Of a DNA stretch of 64,000 nt, positions 29,401-37,225 are shown in pieces. The stretch comes from Chitinophaga oryzae (GTDB lineage: Bacteria; Bacteroidota; Bacteroidia; Chitinophagales; Chitinophagaceae): assembly GCF_012516375.2 (NCBI RefSeq), contig NZ_CP051204.2:3348001-3412000 (forward strand), in the 5' to 3' direction. The translations under genes and the position numbers were made by a program. The notes beneath the pieces were generated by a model that was given only the letters and a program-made list of their open reading frames with translations, had not been told where the DNA came from and did no database searches. The stretch's first letter is position 1. Every line of letters starts with the position of its first letter.

Positions 29401-30838
29401 CACTATTCAGATAGGCGTCAAAGCGTTTTATAAATCCCAGGCGCCGGCGGATAAGAATACCCCGCCACCGATGGAGGATATGATCGCCAGCCTGGCGCTG
29501 GCATTTCAGGGTACCGCTGCAGGGCAAGGGCAGCATGGCTTTGATGCCGCGAACAACACTACGCCGTTCACGGCCGATTTCTACAATCACGAATATCAGC
29601 GGCTGAAAACCAAAGACGCGGACCAGCAAAAGCCGGATAATCCGCGCGCTTATCTCAATTTTGTATTGTTTGATGAACAGTTTAACTTAGTTGACAATAA
29701 CAGCGGGGTGAAGCAGGTGAAGAAGGAGCCTGACCAGCTGCAGACGCTGGCGACGGATAAAATGCCGGTGTCTAAAAGTGGTTTCCTGTATGTGTACACC
29801 AGCAATGAAACCCCGCAGGACGTGTTCTTTGATAACCTTGTCGTGACGCAGGCGACCGGGCCGCTGCTGGAAGTGACGCATTATTATCCGTTTGGGTTGA
29901 CGATGGCGGGGATAAGTTCGAATGCGTTGAAGGGGAGCAACTACGCTGAAAACCGCCTGAAATACAATGGAAAAGAACTACAGTCGAAAGAGTTCGGAGA
30001 TGGATCAGGACTTGAGTTGTATGACTATGGAGCAAGGATGCAAGATCCGCAAATCGGGCGATGGTGGGTAATAGATCCATTAGCGGATAAAATGCGGAGA
30101 TGGTCACCGTATACTTATGCCTTTGATAATCCGATAAGATTTATAGACGCGGATGGAATGATACCTGGTGATTATTACAACCTTGAAAATAAGAAAATAG
30201 GTTCGGATGGTATTAATGATAAAAAAATATATGCAGTCAGCACTATAAAAGATGAAGCTGCAATTTCAGTGAGTATGAGGGAAAACGGCAAAGTGAATAA
30301 AGAAGGATTAACATCAGCTGTTGAGTTACCTGGTGCGACTGTACGAGGTGCTATGCAGCAATCGCTTGCGGATGCAGGATCACCTTCTTTTCACGAAGAA
30401 GGCGGTTTTTTTGGAAAGAGAGAAGATGGGTCAGATTTTGTGGTAAGGGCAAAGGCTGGAGAAAATGCTGATCCATCAAAAGACCCATATGCTTCAATAA
30501 ACACCATGCAGGCGGCAAATAAAAATGATTTGAACAATATTGGGCTTGAATTATCAGGAGATTGGCATACGCATCCTGATGGAGTTGTAGTAAACAAAGA
30601 AATAGTTGGTAATACAGAATTTACAAAGACATCTTCCTTTGGGAATCCTCCGTCGAATTTAATGCATAATGGAGAGAATATTGGAGATTTGCCGAATGCA
30701 AGAGCTAATGTAGAAGGATTTACAGGTAATCATTATGTTTTGGCTCAAGGGAATAAGACGGTTTATATATACAATGGTGGTGGTACAGTAGCAACATTTA
30801 CATTTGATCAATTTTTTAGTATTGGCATAAAGAAATAG
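26447..30838 (+). CDS. DUF6443/RHS-repeat polymorphic toxin-like protein with JAB/MPN-like tip
   Basis: This 1463-residue exported protein has a signal ending SAAAQ. It starts with a DUF6443-like region (about 40-170, [12 protein letters not shown]). YD repeats follow ([41 protein letters not shown]), then the RHS-associated core near residues 1140-1240 ([47 protein letters not shown], here in parts). Behind the core the last about 220 residues change character. The DNA becomes AT-rich and the protein carries GDWHTHPDG, an HxH pair as in JAB/MPN metallo-isopeptidases, and ends [17 protein letters not shown]. The SxxD part of the JAMM motif is not in the standard place. The layout fits a polymorphic toxin: constant shell, variable effector tip, immunity gene four bases behind. 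Confidence 0.82.
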   Translation: MKRIYTITQVLFLLLMTRSAAAQLSTGHNFISKTAVNVPGVSTQAQVNALPAESGNRTVTYFDGLGRQVQAIVLQGSPDKKDIITPTEYDNYGRTVKTILPYTDMTGAGSGSFRTGAFADQLNFYSPANTTLADIAKDDRPFGQQVPELSPLSRPLQQGAPGRSWQPGGGHTQQQVYAVNTAADDVKRWTIGPSAGGDPVVASYPAGDLFKNVTIDEQGKQAITFTDREGKVVLKRAQLAVTPVNPHTDWLCTYYVYDDYNNQRYVIPPKAVTALAAGGWTFTGHPDIAAELCFIYEYDERQRMITKKVPGAAVTEMVYDVRDRLVFTRDGNLTAQGKWMVTFYDGQNRPVMTALYTSTATRATLQASMNTISGTQSSITRSFPGPDNLVIASYDNSDAYRARSSVTLEDGFDTGTGADMVAETDPALTAGTQTITVNNPLPGIPAASLQPLIYTFYDDYSYTGALASETGDLSRVNAGGGANADPASVPAAVVTGKVTGMKKLILGTDQYLTTTNYYDEKGRIIQVVSENNNNGRDVSSTLYDFSGKVLGAYVRQRNPRSGTTPDVRIRTVQTYDHAGRLLTVAKQLNDAGTLKVIATNRYNAIGQLTDKTLGDNLDNIHYDYNIRGWQLGANRSYLKNNTGGYFGYELGYDQPASVIDGTAYATPAFNGNISGTIWRSRNDGISRKYDFGYDAVNRLTLADFNQQNAGSTSWTRNLVDFSVSGLQYDENGNILFMKQQGLSSGAQVIVDDLKYGYVANSNKLRFVTDRANNPNSTLGDFKEPASNETQDYSYDANGNLTQDNNKGITGIQYNHLNLPQQITIAGKGTISYQYDAAGVKLRKTVVDNTQAPSQTTVTDYAIAGEFKNDTLQFLGHEEGRIRTVLKVNQPVAYVYDYFEKDHLGNVRIVLTEQTDLSMYTATMENARATQETALFSNVTETRAAKPAGYPPDEAAGENASVAKLNAKTGGHKIGPSLVLKVMAGDTIQIGVKAFYKSQAPADKNTPPPMEDMIASLALAFQGTAAGQGQHGFDAANNTTPFTADFYNHEYQRLKTKDADQQKPDNPRAYLNFVLFDEQFNLVDNNSGVKQVKKEPDQLQTLATDKMPVSKSGFLYVYTSNETPQDVFFDNLVVTQATGPLLEVTHYYPFGLTMAGISSNALKGSNYAENRLKYNGKELQSKEFGDGSGLELYDYGARMQDPQIGRWWVIDPLADKMRRWSPYTYAFDNPIRFIDADGMIPGDYYNLENKKIGSDGINDKKIYAVSTIKDEAAISVSMRENGKVNKEGLTSAVELPGATVRGAMQQSLADAGSPSFHEEGGFFGKREDGSDFVVRAKAGENADPSKDPYASINTMQAANKNDLNNIGLELSGDWHTHPDGVVVNKEIVGNTEFTKTSSFGNPPSNLMHNGENIGDLPNARANVEGFTGNHYVLAQGNKTVYIYNGGGTVATFTFDQFFSIGIKK
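30150..30838 (+). other. AT-rich variable effector tip of the RHS protein
   Basis: This marks the part of the RHS gene behind the core motif, where base composition drops sharply from GC-rich to AT-rich. The drop continues through the next gene. HTHP lies about 90 residues before the stop. Such a break behind the RHS core is how toxin tips are exchanged in polymorphic toxins. Activity as a metallopeptidase or deubiquitinase-like enzyme is a guess from the HxH motif. Confidence 0.6.
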
Positions 30839-30842
30839 AATT

Positions 30843-31310
30843 ATGGAAAAGTTATGGGGATTAATATTTTTTTTAGTTGTTACCCCTTGTTGGGCATTTG
30901 GACAAAAAGCGGATAATACAGAGGCGAAGGATAGTACAAATTTGTATTATCAAGCGTTTAGTAATTATTGTGCTCAACTTTCATCTGAAAATGTACAAAC
31001 ACTGTTATTGGAAGAAAATAATATAACGACAGAAAGTATTCCCCGGCGAATAGGGGCTCATAATATAGAGGTGCTTGACGTTTTTGGCGTACAAAATAAG
31101 TTGAAAGAAAAGAAATCAATAATACTCATCAGGATAGTTCCACTACGGATTAAAAATGGTAATTTTTTTATAAATATCATTCCGTTTAATGTAGTAAGCA
31201 CATCGTCAGGAATAAATTATATTAATAGTGGAGGAAGTATAGTTGAGTTTTTATATGATTGTTCAAGTAAGAAATTTAATATTTTAGGAGTCAAAACCAA
31301 TGGTATATAA
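30843..31310 (+). CDS. Putative immunity protein, exported, paired with the RHS tip
   Basis: This 155-residue protein is not recognised by family. It starts with a clear signal peptide (MEKLWGLIFFLVVTPCWAFGQ), so it is exported to the periplasm. The mature part is alpha then beta: an N-terminal helical stretch (NLYYQAFSNYCAQL), then beta strands (SIILIRIVPLRIKNGNFFINIIPFN, here split as SIILIRIVPLR and FFINIIPFN). Only four bases separate it from the RHS stop, and it shares the AT-rich composition of the RHS tip but not of the RHS body. Position, size and composition are those of an immunity gene. The signal peptide would mean that protection is needed in the periplasm. An insertion sequence begins 17 bases behind the stop. 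Confidence 0.6.
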   Translation: MEKLWGLIFFLVVTPCWAFGQKADNTEAKDSTNLYYQAFSNYCAQLSSENVQTLLLEENNITTESIPRRIGAHNIEVLDVFGVQNKLKEKKSIILIRIVPLRIKNGNFFINIIPFNVVSTSSGINYINSGGSIVEFLYDCSSKKFNILGVKTNGI

Positions 31311-31326
31311 GAATGGTAACCGCAGA

Positions 31327-31379
31327 GTGACCTTGTACCGAAAAATCGGGCAGTTTAAAATTAGAGAAAATGGGCAATT
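31327..31379. repeat. 53-bp inverted repeat, left copy (IS end remnant)
   Basis: This 53-base segment is the exact reverse complement of 32543-32595. It begins GTGACCTTGTACCG and ends GGGCAATT. It lies directly outside the real left end of the IS, whose own end (from TGAGCTTGTACCC) is only a degenerate match. It is therefore an extra copy of the right end in opposite orientation, not the usual terminal repeat. Confidence 0.8.
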
Positions 31380-31409
31380 GAGCTTGTACCCAATTCTGGA
31401 CACGGTAAA

Positions 31410-32195
31410 TTAGAGATTTTGGGCGTTTTTATGTCTTTCAACGACCTCGTTCGGCGTTAGGTTATTAAGCGAACTGTGGGGGCGAAAATTGTTATACTCC
31501 CAGCGCCAATGTTCGATTTTCTCCTGGGCATCCTCAAGGGATAAGAACCAGTTCACATTCAGACACTCATCCCGGAAGCTACCATTGAACGATTCGATAA
31601 AAGCATTATCAGTGGGCTTTCCGGGCCGGGAGAAATCCAAAGTTACGTTATTTTCATAAGCCCATTTGTCAAAATCTTTGCTGATAAATTCACTCCCGTT
31701 ATCAACCTGGATTCGCCGGGGAATGATATTTTTTTGACGTTTTAAATCTTCCAGAATTTTCACCACATCGATGCCTTTTATCGATTGCCCAACCCCGATT
31801 GTCAGGCATTCGCGACTAAAATTATCCACTAAAGTTAAGGTCCTGAATTTCCGTCCGTCAAACAGCTGATCTGCCACAAAATCCATCGAACAGCACTGGT
31901 ATATTCCAGTTAAGCCAGGCCGTTCCAACCGATGTGCTGCTGCTTTACTTCTGCGTGGACGCTTACTTCTGAGATTAAGCCCCTCTTCCTTGTAGATACG
32001 ATGTACGCGCTTACGATTGTCTTTCCAGCCTTCTCTACGCAACAGTATATGAATCCGGTTATAACCATATCTTACCCGGGTCGCGGCAATCTCCCTGATT
32101 CGCTGTCTGACCGGCAAATCACTCTTCCGTTTCGATTTGTAATACCACTTCGAACGGGCATACTTCACCACCGAGCACGCACGCTTTACAGCCAC
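31410..32195 (-). CDS. IS3-family transposase orfB (rve integrase domain)
   Basis: This is the catalytic half of the transposase. An N-terminal HTH_21-like region ([19 protein letters not shown]) is followed by an rve integrase core. The DDE acids are in [17 protein letters not shown] and [13 protein letters not shown], and the C-terminal [14 protein letters not shown] is typical. The 261 residues counted start at the first Met, but the frame is open upstream to the A8G slippery site inside the end of orfA. The working protein is therefore most likely an orfA-orfB fusion made by -1 frameshifting. The stop codon lies within the left terminal repeat. All catalytic acids are present, so the enzyme is probably functional. 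Confidence 0.9.
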   Translation of the reverse strand: MAVKRACSVVKYARSKWYYKSKRKSDLPVRQRIREIAATRVRYGYNRIHILLRREGWKDNRKRVHRIYKEEGLNLRSKRPRRSKAAAHRLERPGLTGIYQCCSMDFVADQLFDGRKFRTLTLVDNFSRECLTIGVGQSIKGIDVVKILEDLKRQKNIIPRRIQVDNGSEFISKDFDKWAYENNVTLDFSRPGKPTDNAFIESFNGSFRDECLNVNWFLSLEDAQEKIEHWRWEYNNFRPHSSLNNLTPNEVVERHKNAQNL

Positions 32196-32245
32196 CTTAT
32201 AACTGGATATCAGGTACTGCGCATGTTTCTTTATCTGAATACGCG

Positions 32246-32512
32246 TTAAACACTTTTTTTTAGCACATCCTGTAACATTTGCTTGTCCAGGCTTAGATCT
32301 GCGACAATCTGTTTCAGCTTGAAGTTTTCCTCCTCCAGCTGACGCAATCTCTTAAGCTCGGTGATGCCAAGCCCTCCGTACTTCTTTTTCCAGTTGTAGA
32401 AGGTAGCTTCACTCACTCCCATCTTTCGACAAACCTCTTGTACCGCTACCCCTGTTTCTGCCTGCTTCAGCGCAAAAACGATCTGTGCCTCCGTAAATTT
32501 GGATTTTTTCAT
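32246..32512 (-). CDS. IS3-family transposase orfA (HTH_Tnp_1)
   Basis: This is an 88-residue DNA-binding half starting [17 protein letters not shown]. It has the [30 protein letters not shown] and a Leu-zipper-like helix ([18 protein letters not shown]) that joins transposase subunits. Near its end the coding strand has eight A residues followed by G (32253-32261), an IS3-type slippery site. A -1 shift there enters the orfB frame and joins it as [17 protein letters not shown]. The gene is intact. Confidence 0.88.
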   Translation of the reverse strand: MKKSKFTEAQIVFALKQAETGVAVQEVCRKMGVSEATFYNWKKKYGGLGITELKRLRQLEEENFKLKQIVADLSLDKQMLQDVLKKSV

Positions 32513-32542
32513 GGCAATTACCTCCTTTTTAAAGTTATCAAT

Positions 32543-32595
32543 AATTGCCCATTTTCTCTAATTTTAAACTGCCCGATTTTTCGGTACAAGGTCAC
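32543..32595. repeat. 53-bp inverted repeat, right copy (IS right end)
   Basis: This is the right terminal region of the first IS and the perfect reverse complement of 31327-31379. It also supplies the last ten codons and stop of the truncated orfB of the second IS, showing that the first element interrupts the second. Confidence 0.8.
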
Positions 32596-33424
32596 CTTCA
32601 TCTTTTTGAAGAGTAGGAAATGTGTTGGTTTTTTGATGCCGACATAGAAAATCTATTGGCGATCTGTAACCCAGTGCCTTGTGTGGTCTTTGGTTGTTGT
32701 ACACCCACATCCAGGCGTTTGAAAGTATTTGAGCTTCCCCCAGGCGGGTAAAACAAAATGCATCCAATACTTCCTCGCGGTAGCTTCTATTGAAGCGCTC
32801 CATATAACCATTCTGGAAAGGTTTACCCTTCTGGATGAATTTGAGTTCGACACATCGGATCTCAGCCCATTGAGAGAGTGCTTCAGCAACAAACTCCGGC
32901 CCATTATCGACTCTGATCTTTAACGGTTGTCCACGCCAGGCAATCAATTGGTCCAGCTGCCTGATAATACGCTTGCTGGTTAAGCTGGTATCAATAGTGA
33001 TGTTTAGAGCCTCTCTGTTATAGTCATCGATGATATTAAATGATCTGAAAGTAACACCATTGCTTAGTGTGTCATGCATAAAATCCATGGACCAGGTTAT
33101 ATTAGGTCTGAGAGGCTGTAGCAATGGCTCCATTATTCTTGCTGGTAGGCGTTTTTTATGCTTACGCCTCATATTGAGTCCCATCTCTGTATAGACCCTG
33201 TATACCCGCTTGTGATTCCATTTGTGGTTCAGATTACGCAGATAATGGTGCATCATCCAGAATCCCCAGCGATTATGCAATTGCGACAATTCAGATAATT
33301 TCTCCCGAATATCTTCGTCACCGTCTGGCAATGGTTTATAATAGTAAACAGAAGGATGGATTTGAAACAATCTTAACGCCTGCCGGATACTCATTTTATG
33401 GCTATCACGGGCATAATCCACCAA
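32564..33424 (-). CDS. IS3-family transposase orfB of the second element, chimeric 3' end
   Basis: This is the integrase half of an IS3-type transposase. It has HTH_21-like SIRQALRLFQIHPSVYYYK and an rve core with acids in SMDFMHDTL, RVDNGPEFV and YMERFNRSYREEV. The C-terminal RPHKALGYRSPIDFL matches the family, but the last residues GDLVPKNRAV come from the terminal repeat of the first IS, so the natural end is replaced. The frame starts without an ATG because this part is normally made by -1 frameshifting from orfA at an A7G site (33450-33457). Since orfA is broken upstream, an active full transposase is unlikely. Confidence 0.82.
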   Translation of the reverse strand: MVDYARDSHKMSIRQALRLFQIHPSVYYYKPLPDGDEDIREKLSELSQLHNRWGFWMMHHYLRNLNHKWNHKRVYRVYTEMGLNMRRKHKKRLPARIMEPLLQPLRPNITWSMDFMHDTLSNGVTFRSFNIIDDYNREALNITIDTSLTSKRIIRQLDQLIAWRGQPLKIRVDNGPEFVAEALSQWAEIRCVELKFIQKGKPFQNGYMERFNRSYREEVLDAFCFTRLGEAQILSNAWMWVYNNQRPHKALGYRSPIDFLCRHQKTNTFPTLQKDEGDLVPKNRAV

Positions 33425-33785
33425 CTCACGCTTATCTGCAGGCGTTAGAGCTTTTTTTCTATGACATCTTTCATTACGGTGATCTGAAAGGCTTGTTCCG
33501 CTACTATTTTTTTGTACTGGGCAAGTTCCGACTCCAGATCCTTCAGTTTCTTTAACTGATTGACTTCAAGCCGGAGTATTTCGACTTCCACTGATAAAAT
33601 GTCGCCTGGCTTATTCCATGATCACGACAGATGTCGGCTACCGATTTGCCTGATTCCTGGCCATTTAGAATCCCAATAATCTGGCTTTCTGTAAATTTTG
33701 ATTTTTTCATACCCATTAAATTTAACGATTATTCGATATTTTTAACCGTTACGTTTTAATGGGAAGCTTTCAGAACCGCCCCCTT
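32596..33785 (-). mobile_element. Second IS3-family element, broken remnant
   Basis: This is a remnant of another, different IS3-family element, carrying orfA and orfB on the minus strand. Its outer right end lies near 33770-33790 (TTTTAATGGGAAGC followed by the G-rich-complement stretch ACCGCCCCC). No matching left end is seen either beside the first IS or left of it at 31310-31327. The left end therefore appears lost, probably in a deletion made by the first IS. orfA is frameshifted. The exact right boundary is uncertain and no target duplication was found. Confidence 0.65.
33445..33710 (-). pseudogene. Frameshifted orfA of the second IS3-family element
   Basis: The reading frame starts [21 protein letters not shown] and carries an HTH (SVADICRDHGISQATFYQWKSKYSGL). 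It hits a stop at 33552 after only 52 residues. The expected continuation EVNQLKKLKDLESELAQ, with the usual coiled-coil helix and the end VIEKKL, is present in another frame. The whole span is 266 bases, one short of the 267 needed for an 88-residue orfA. One base is therefore missing near GGCTTGAAGTC, and TTGGAAG would restore it. The element is inactive unless rescued in trans. Confidence 0.75.
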
Positions 33786-33989
33786 TCGGAGCTGAGATTA
33801 TATTTTGATTTTAAATTATTGATAATCAGGTAGATATACATATTGTGTCGTGACGCTTCCGTCTTGCTGATTTGGTCACCTGCAAGGCTTTTTTATATCT
33901 GGTGATGTTGTGTACCTGATTGTACAGGAATTCCCTTATTTTTGACGCCTGACTTAAAAGAATAAATAGCTCCACAAGAGTTTATAAAT

Positions 33990-34556
33990 ATGTATAAAAA
34001 TTTAGAAATAAATTTCCAGGAGCAATATTTTGACATTGAAGCACCGATCATTCCAGGCGTAAGTCTGGGTGGCATACAGCAGGGGATGCAGGTAAAAGGC
34101 CTGGAGAAGATGTTTCGTACGGACCAGTACTTTGCCCGTGACAAGAAGATCAGCCTCGTGACAACACCTTCCTTGCGATATATAGAATACTGGTATATGG
34201 GTGGTATTATCCGCCTGAAAGTGGACATCTACGATGGGCGGATTACCAATATCATCGCCACGAAAGGCTATCAGGGTACGGTTAACGGCGTGCTTCGTGT
34301 AGGTATGACCGTACGTGAAGTCCTGCAGGTGGATGCGGGCTTTACCTGTTATTCTCCTCCCGGCGGATTGATGAGCCCTAATTTCCTGGGTATCTGCCTG
34401 TATTTTACACCAAACTTCGACGCAGAGACCGACAGCCTGTCGGACTATATGGACCATAAGATCCTGGGCATTGGCCTGATCAATGAATTTAATGCGGAGG
34501 GTGACGATGTGTATGTAATGTTATATGGTTTGAACCATCCCCGGTTTAACGGTTAG
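33990..34556 (+). CDS. Hypothetical protein, possible orphan immunity gene
   Basis: This is a 188-residue protein that I do not recognise. It has no signal peptide and is beta-rich, with repeated Gly turns (PGVSLGGIQQGMQ, GVLRVGMTVREVL, GICLYFTPNF). The GxxLGxI/GMxVxxV pattern is reminiscent of small intracellular immunity-type proteins that gather behind RHS toxins. Its position 2.7 kb downstream of the RHS tip, across the insertion sequences, would fit an orphan immunity gene separated from its toxin. This is a weak inference. A TAnnTTTG box (TATTTTTG at 33937-33944) lies 45 bases upstream, but without a well-spaced -33 element. Codon use is closer to the GC-rich neighbours than to the AT-rich tip. 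The last four bases overlap the convergent GNAT gene. Confidence 0.5.
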   Translation: MYKNLEINFQEQYFDIEAPIIPGVSLGGIQQGMQVKGLEKMFRTDQYFARDKKISLVTTPSLRYIEYWYMGGIIRLKVDIYDGRITNIIATKGYQGTVNGVLRVGMTVREVLQVDAGFTCYSPPGGLMSPNFLGICLYFTPNFDAETDSLSDYMDHKILGIGLINEFNAEGDDVYVMLYGLNHPRFNG

Positions 34557-35017
34557 TTTTTCAGTTCCATATCATACCGGTCCAGTCCCGGACCGTAGAA
34601 ATCAGGCGTGACTTTCGTCACGGCGAATCCCATTTTCCCAAAGAAAGGGGCGGAGTGTTGTGTGGTATCCAGCTGGATGGCGCAGGAGGGGCATACTTCC
34701 CTGATGGCGTTTATCCTGTGCAGCAGCAGTTTTTTGCCCCATCCCTGTAGATGGTATTGCTGATGGAGCAGTCCCCACGTCATGACCGCGGTGGTTTTGT
34801 CGGCACGGATATAATAACCGCCGCAACCGATGATCTTCTCCGCTGTTTCGATGACGAAATAACATTCGTTTTTATCCGATAGGTCGCGTTTCCCCTGTTC
34901 TTCCAGCCATTCGCCGAAGTCTTTCAGTTCTTCCGGAGCGAAGAACCTGGGCATATTGCTGCGGAAAGCTTCCAGGCAGGCGGATTTATCGGCGGTGGTG
35001 TATGGTCTGATGGTCAT
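34553..35017 (-). CDS. GNAT family N-acetyltransferase
   Basis: This is a protein of about 154 residues with the GNAT pattern. It has TIRPYTTADKSACLEAFRSN at the start and strands ECYFVIETAEKIIGCGGYYI in the middle. The acetyl-CoA loop lies around QYHLQGWGKKLLLHRI (QxxGxGK/A type, with W in place of one small residue), and a final PFFGKMGF sits before the last strands. Acceptor unknown. The start giving MTIRPYTTAD is typical for the family; the open frame extends 22 codons further into the neighbouring gene. It converges with the hypothetical gene on the plus strand and lies 17 bases behind the small gene 35035-35646. Confidence 0.82.
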   Translation of the reverse strand: MTIRPYTTADKSACLEAFRSNMPRFFAPEELKDFGEWLEEQGKRDLSDKNECYFVIETAEKIIGCGGYYIRADKTTAVMTWGLLHQQYHLQGWGKKLLLHRINAIREVCPSCAIQLDTTQHSAPFFGKMGFAVTKVTPDFYGPGLDRYDMELKN

Positions 35018-35034
35018 GCAGTGAAGATAGGCAA

Positions 35035-35646
35035 TTATGCCGTGATCTGTTCCGTGGCTACCTGATGTAAGATTTCCCGGCATCGGGCTCCGAAAACAGC
35101 TTCTTCTTCGGGTGTATTGGCTGGTGTGTGGAGGAGGTCGTGGAGTTGTTGCTGTAAGGTGTCGCTTATTTTTCCGCTTCCATAGAGCCAGGATTTTTCC
35201 TGTTCGAAATTGTCCAGATAGTGTTGGGTTGTACGCTCTTTTAACGCTTCTGCTGTAAATTCCAGTCGGATGACTTCCTGTCTGCCTTTGGTGAGGATGA
35301 TAGAAGAATATTCTGTGCTGCCGTGGGCAATGCCATATTCATCCGGTTCGATTAACACCTTTCCCTGTTCGACGAAGCGGGTGTAGAGGGTTTTGTTGGG
35401 GGAGGTTTCGATGACGAGTTTGGGTTTTTCTTCATTGATGAGTAAGGTTCGTCGCTGCTCTGTGAAGCAGACCATTCGGCGCAAGGAAATTTCTTTGTGT
35501 CGTTTGTCCTGAAAGAGAATACCAACATCTTCAAAATGTATGAAATGTGGCTTTGTGAAAGGTTTGATGTAACTACAGTAGTAAAATGGGACTGTATTTT
35601 CCAAGGTATGTACTTTAGGGTTTGTTTCGGCAATTCTTAATATCAT
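35035..35646 (-). CDS. Hypothetical protein resembling an AraC sensor half without DNA-binding domain
   Basis: This is a 203-residue cytosolic protein of no recognised family. The N-terminal two thirds are beta-rich. The end (SDTLQQQLHDLLHTPANTPEEEAVFGARCREILHQV) looks like the helical linker that in Bacteroidota AraC regulators precedes the HTH, but the frame stops before any HTH. It could be an HTH-less AraC-like sensor, or simply a small unrelated protein. It is divergent from the AraC gene at 35822 with 175 bases between, a typical place for a partner or target. Confidence 0.45.
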   Translation of the reverse strand: MILRIAETNPKVHTLENTVPFYYCSYIKPFTKPHFIHFEDVGILFQDKRHKEISLRRMVCFTEQRRTLLINEEKPKLVIETSPNKTLYTRFVEQGKVLIEPDEYGIAHGSTEYSSIILTKGRQEVIRLEFTAEALKERTTQHYLDNFEQEKSWLYGSGKISDTLQQQLHDLLHTPANTPEEEAVFGARCREILHQVATEQITA

Positions 35647-35821
35647 GTTGTATTCTTTTAGAAAAGGATGAAAAAATAACTAACAAGTTATGATTCCAAA
35701 CTGCTGATGTGACCGCAGCAATAAAAACTTAACATTGGATGGAATGCTTTTCTGTAAAGAGTTTGGAGTTAGTTATTTTGCGTTACCTGTAATACATTAG
35801 CAGTGTTTTTTTCTAATTTGT

Positions 35822-36844
35822 ATGATCTACTTATTTGGTCGACCGCCTAAAACCACTTTTGAGATGTCCCTCTTCCAAACCATGGAGTTTGTTATAGCAA
35901 ATGCGCCCAGTATTCATGTCGTTCCCTGTGTGACGATTCCGGAGGCTTATATGCAGTATACACAAGGGTTTGCTGAACCGTATTTATTTACATCTTCCAA
36001 AATAGATATTCTCGTGCAGCGCTATGAGGCGAGCGGCACTTCTGTTATTAATATTGTTTTTATTGCTCATGAGAAATCGATTGTAGAGACGCAGGTTAAA
36101 AGTGCGTTCCATGTCTGTTCCTGTATGCTGCAGGGTTCGACGGAGGTGCTTGTGAGAAGTTTAGGGAAAGTGTTGCTGTATCAGGGGCAGTTTAACATTT
36201 TTGAAGTAAAACCGGAAAAGCTGTTGTTGTACTTTGAACCGGGAGTGTATGAGTGGCAGGGTATTACCTTTTCAAAGAAACAAATCAGCGATCTGGCGGG
36301 GTTGTCGCCTATGCTGAACAAGTGGCTGTCTATTATCGACGGGGCGAAGTTTGATGCTGTCAGCAAACATTCCGGCATCATACAGGAGGAGCTGGGGAAC
36401 CGCATACGGGAACTAAAGAAGGCAGTTGTGTCCAAAAAGCTAAAGGGTCTGTGGATGCAGCATAAAATATTCGAAGTGCTGATGTGGGTGGTGAGCTATT
36501 TCGAAGGAGAGCAGTCATCAGACGTGGGGAATAACGAGTTTATGCTGTTTGCCGGTATTAAGTCCTATATAGACCAGAACCTGGATATTCCCCATACCAT
36601 TGCGGAGCTAGCCCATATGTATAATATCAGTGAATCAAAGATCAAAAAGGGTTTTTCCAAATACTATCAGATCCCCATCAGTAAATACCTGATCAAACAA
36701 CGGATGGAAACCGCGGAGCGGCTGGTGCGGGAATCGGGTCTGAGTATGAATAAAATAGCCTACATGCTGGGATATGGCTATCCGGCCAACTTCACCAGGG
36801 AGTATAAAAAGTATCATGGAAAACTGCCGGGATCTACCCGTTAA
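35822..36844 (+). CDS. AraC family transcriptional regulator
   Basis: This is a 340-residue regulator. The first 150 residues are a beta-rich sensor (VINIVFIAHEKSI, GKVLLYQGQFNIFEV). A helical linker at about 150-235 contains LSPMLNKWLSII, the LxxLxxxL pattern common in Bacteroidota AraC proteins. The C-terminal AraC HTH pair runs from about 245 to 335 (IAELAHMYNISESKIKKGF and IAYMLGYGYPANFTREYKKYHG). It lies between a small divergent gene and the kinase/peptide cluster, 381 bases upstream of the kinase start. It is a reasonable candidate regulator for that cluster, though this rests only on position. Confidence 0.85.
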   Translation: MIYLFGRPPKTTFEMSLFQTMEFVIANAPSIHVVPCVTIPEAYMQYTQGFAEPYLFTSSKIDILVQRYEASGTSVINIVFIAHEKSIVETQVKSAFHVCSCMLQGSTEVLVRSLGKVLLYQGQFNIFEVKPEKLLLYFEPGVYEWQGITFSKKQISDLAGLSPMLNKWLSIIDGAKFDAVSKHSGIIQEELGNRIRELKKAVVSKKLKGLWMQHKIFEVLMWVVSYFEGEQSSDVGNNEFMLFAGIKSYIDQNLDIPHTIAELAHMYNISESKIKKGFSKYYQIPISKYLIKQRMETAERLVRESGLSMNKIAYMLGYGYPANFTREYKKYHGKLPGSTR

Positions 36845-37225
36845 CCTCCCAATGTTAACTTTTTCGAAAAAACTAAAATGATAAGGTACCATTCCCAAAA
36901 TGAATATTTTGTTATTTTTTTATTAAGGAACTTTATATTGTTGACGTTGTCATCAGGAAAATCAGAAAGCCCGAAAAGAAGAACCTAACAACTTTATCAA
37001 AATAACCGATCATTTTTCCTGGAGAGTTATCATTAAAGACGAAATCGAATAATCTGTAAAAAAAATGCAGCGAATAAAATGTGTGGAGGCTTCCTGGTTC
37101 CTCGCAGCCTTGCTATGCCAATGGATGCTATAAGTAATCCCGAATAGTGATGTGTATACATTGTGCCCGTATTGGTATGCCACCTTTTGTCTGGCAAAGG
37201 CTTCGCATTGCATAAAATAATACAT
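36845..37225 (+). other. 381-bp AT-rich intergenic region before the kinase cluster
   Basis: No gene is supported here. The region is AT-rich, with T runs around 36908-36925. A 22-codon open frame at 37065-37133 (MQRIKCVEASWF and so on) has no relation to the peptides downstream and is probably chance. A promoter for the kinase operon is expected here, but I see no convincing -33/-7 pair. Confidence 0.4.

Larger units (their letters stand above)
31379..32595 (-). mobile_element. IS3-family insertion sequence (first copy, apparently intact)
   Basis: The element is about 1.2 kb, the normal size of an IS3-family element, and codes orfA and orfB on the minus strand with a -1 frameshift site between. 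The left end TGAGCTTGTACCCAATTCTG and the right end TGACCTTGTACCGAAAAATC (read inward) are imperfect inverted repeats. Both continue with AAATTAGAGA and TGGGC. The flanks (CAAT on the left, CCTT on the right) do not form a direct repeat. The element cuts into a second IS3-type element on its right. Confidence 0.8.

Noticed and set aside
37065..37133. 22-codon open frame before the kinase as a possible further precursor peptide
   Set aside because: It shares no motif with the three peptides, has no recognisable start context and lies in AT-rich non-coding sequence where such frames arise by chance.
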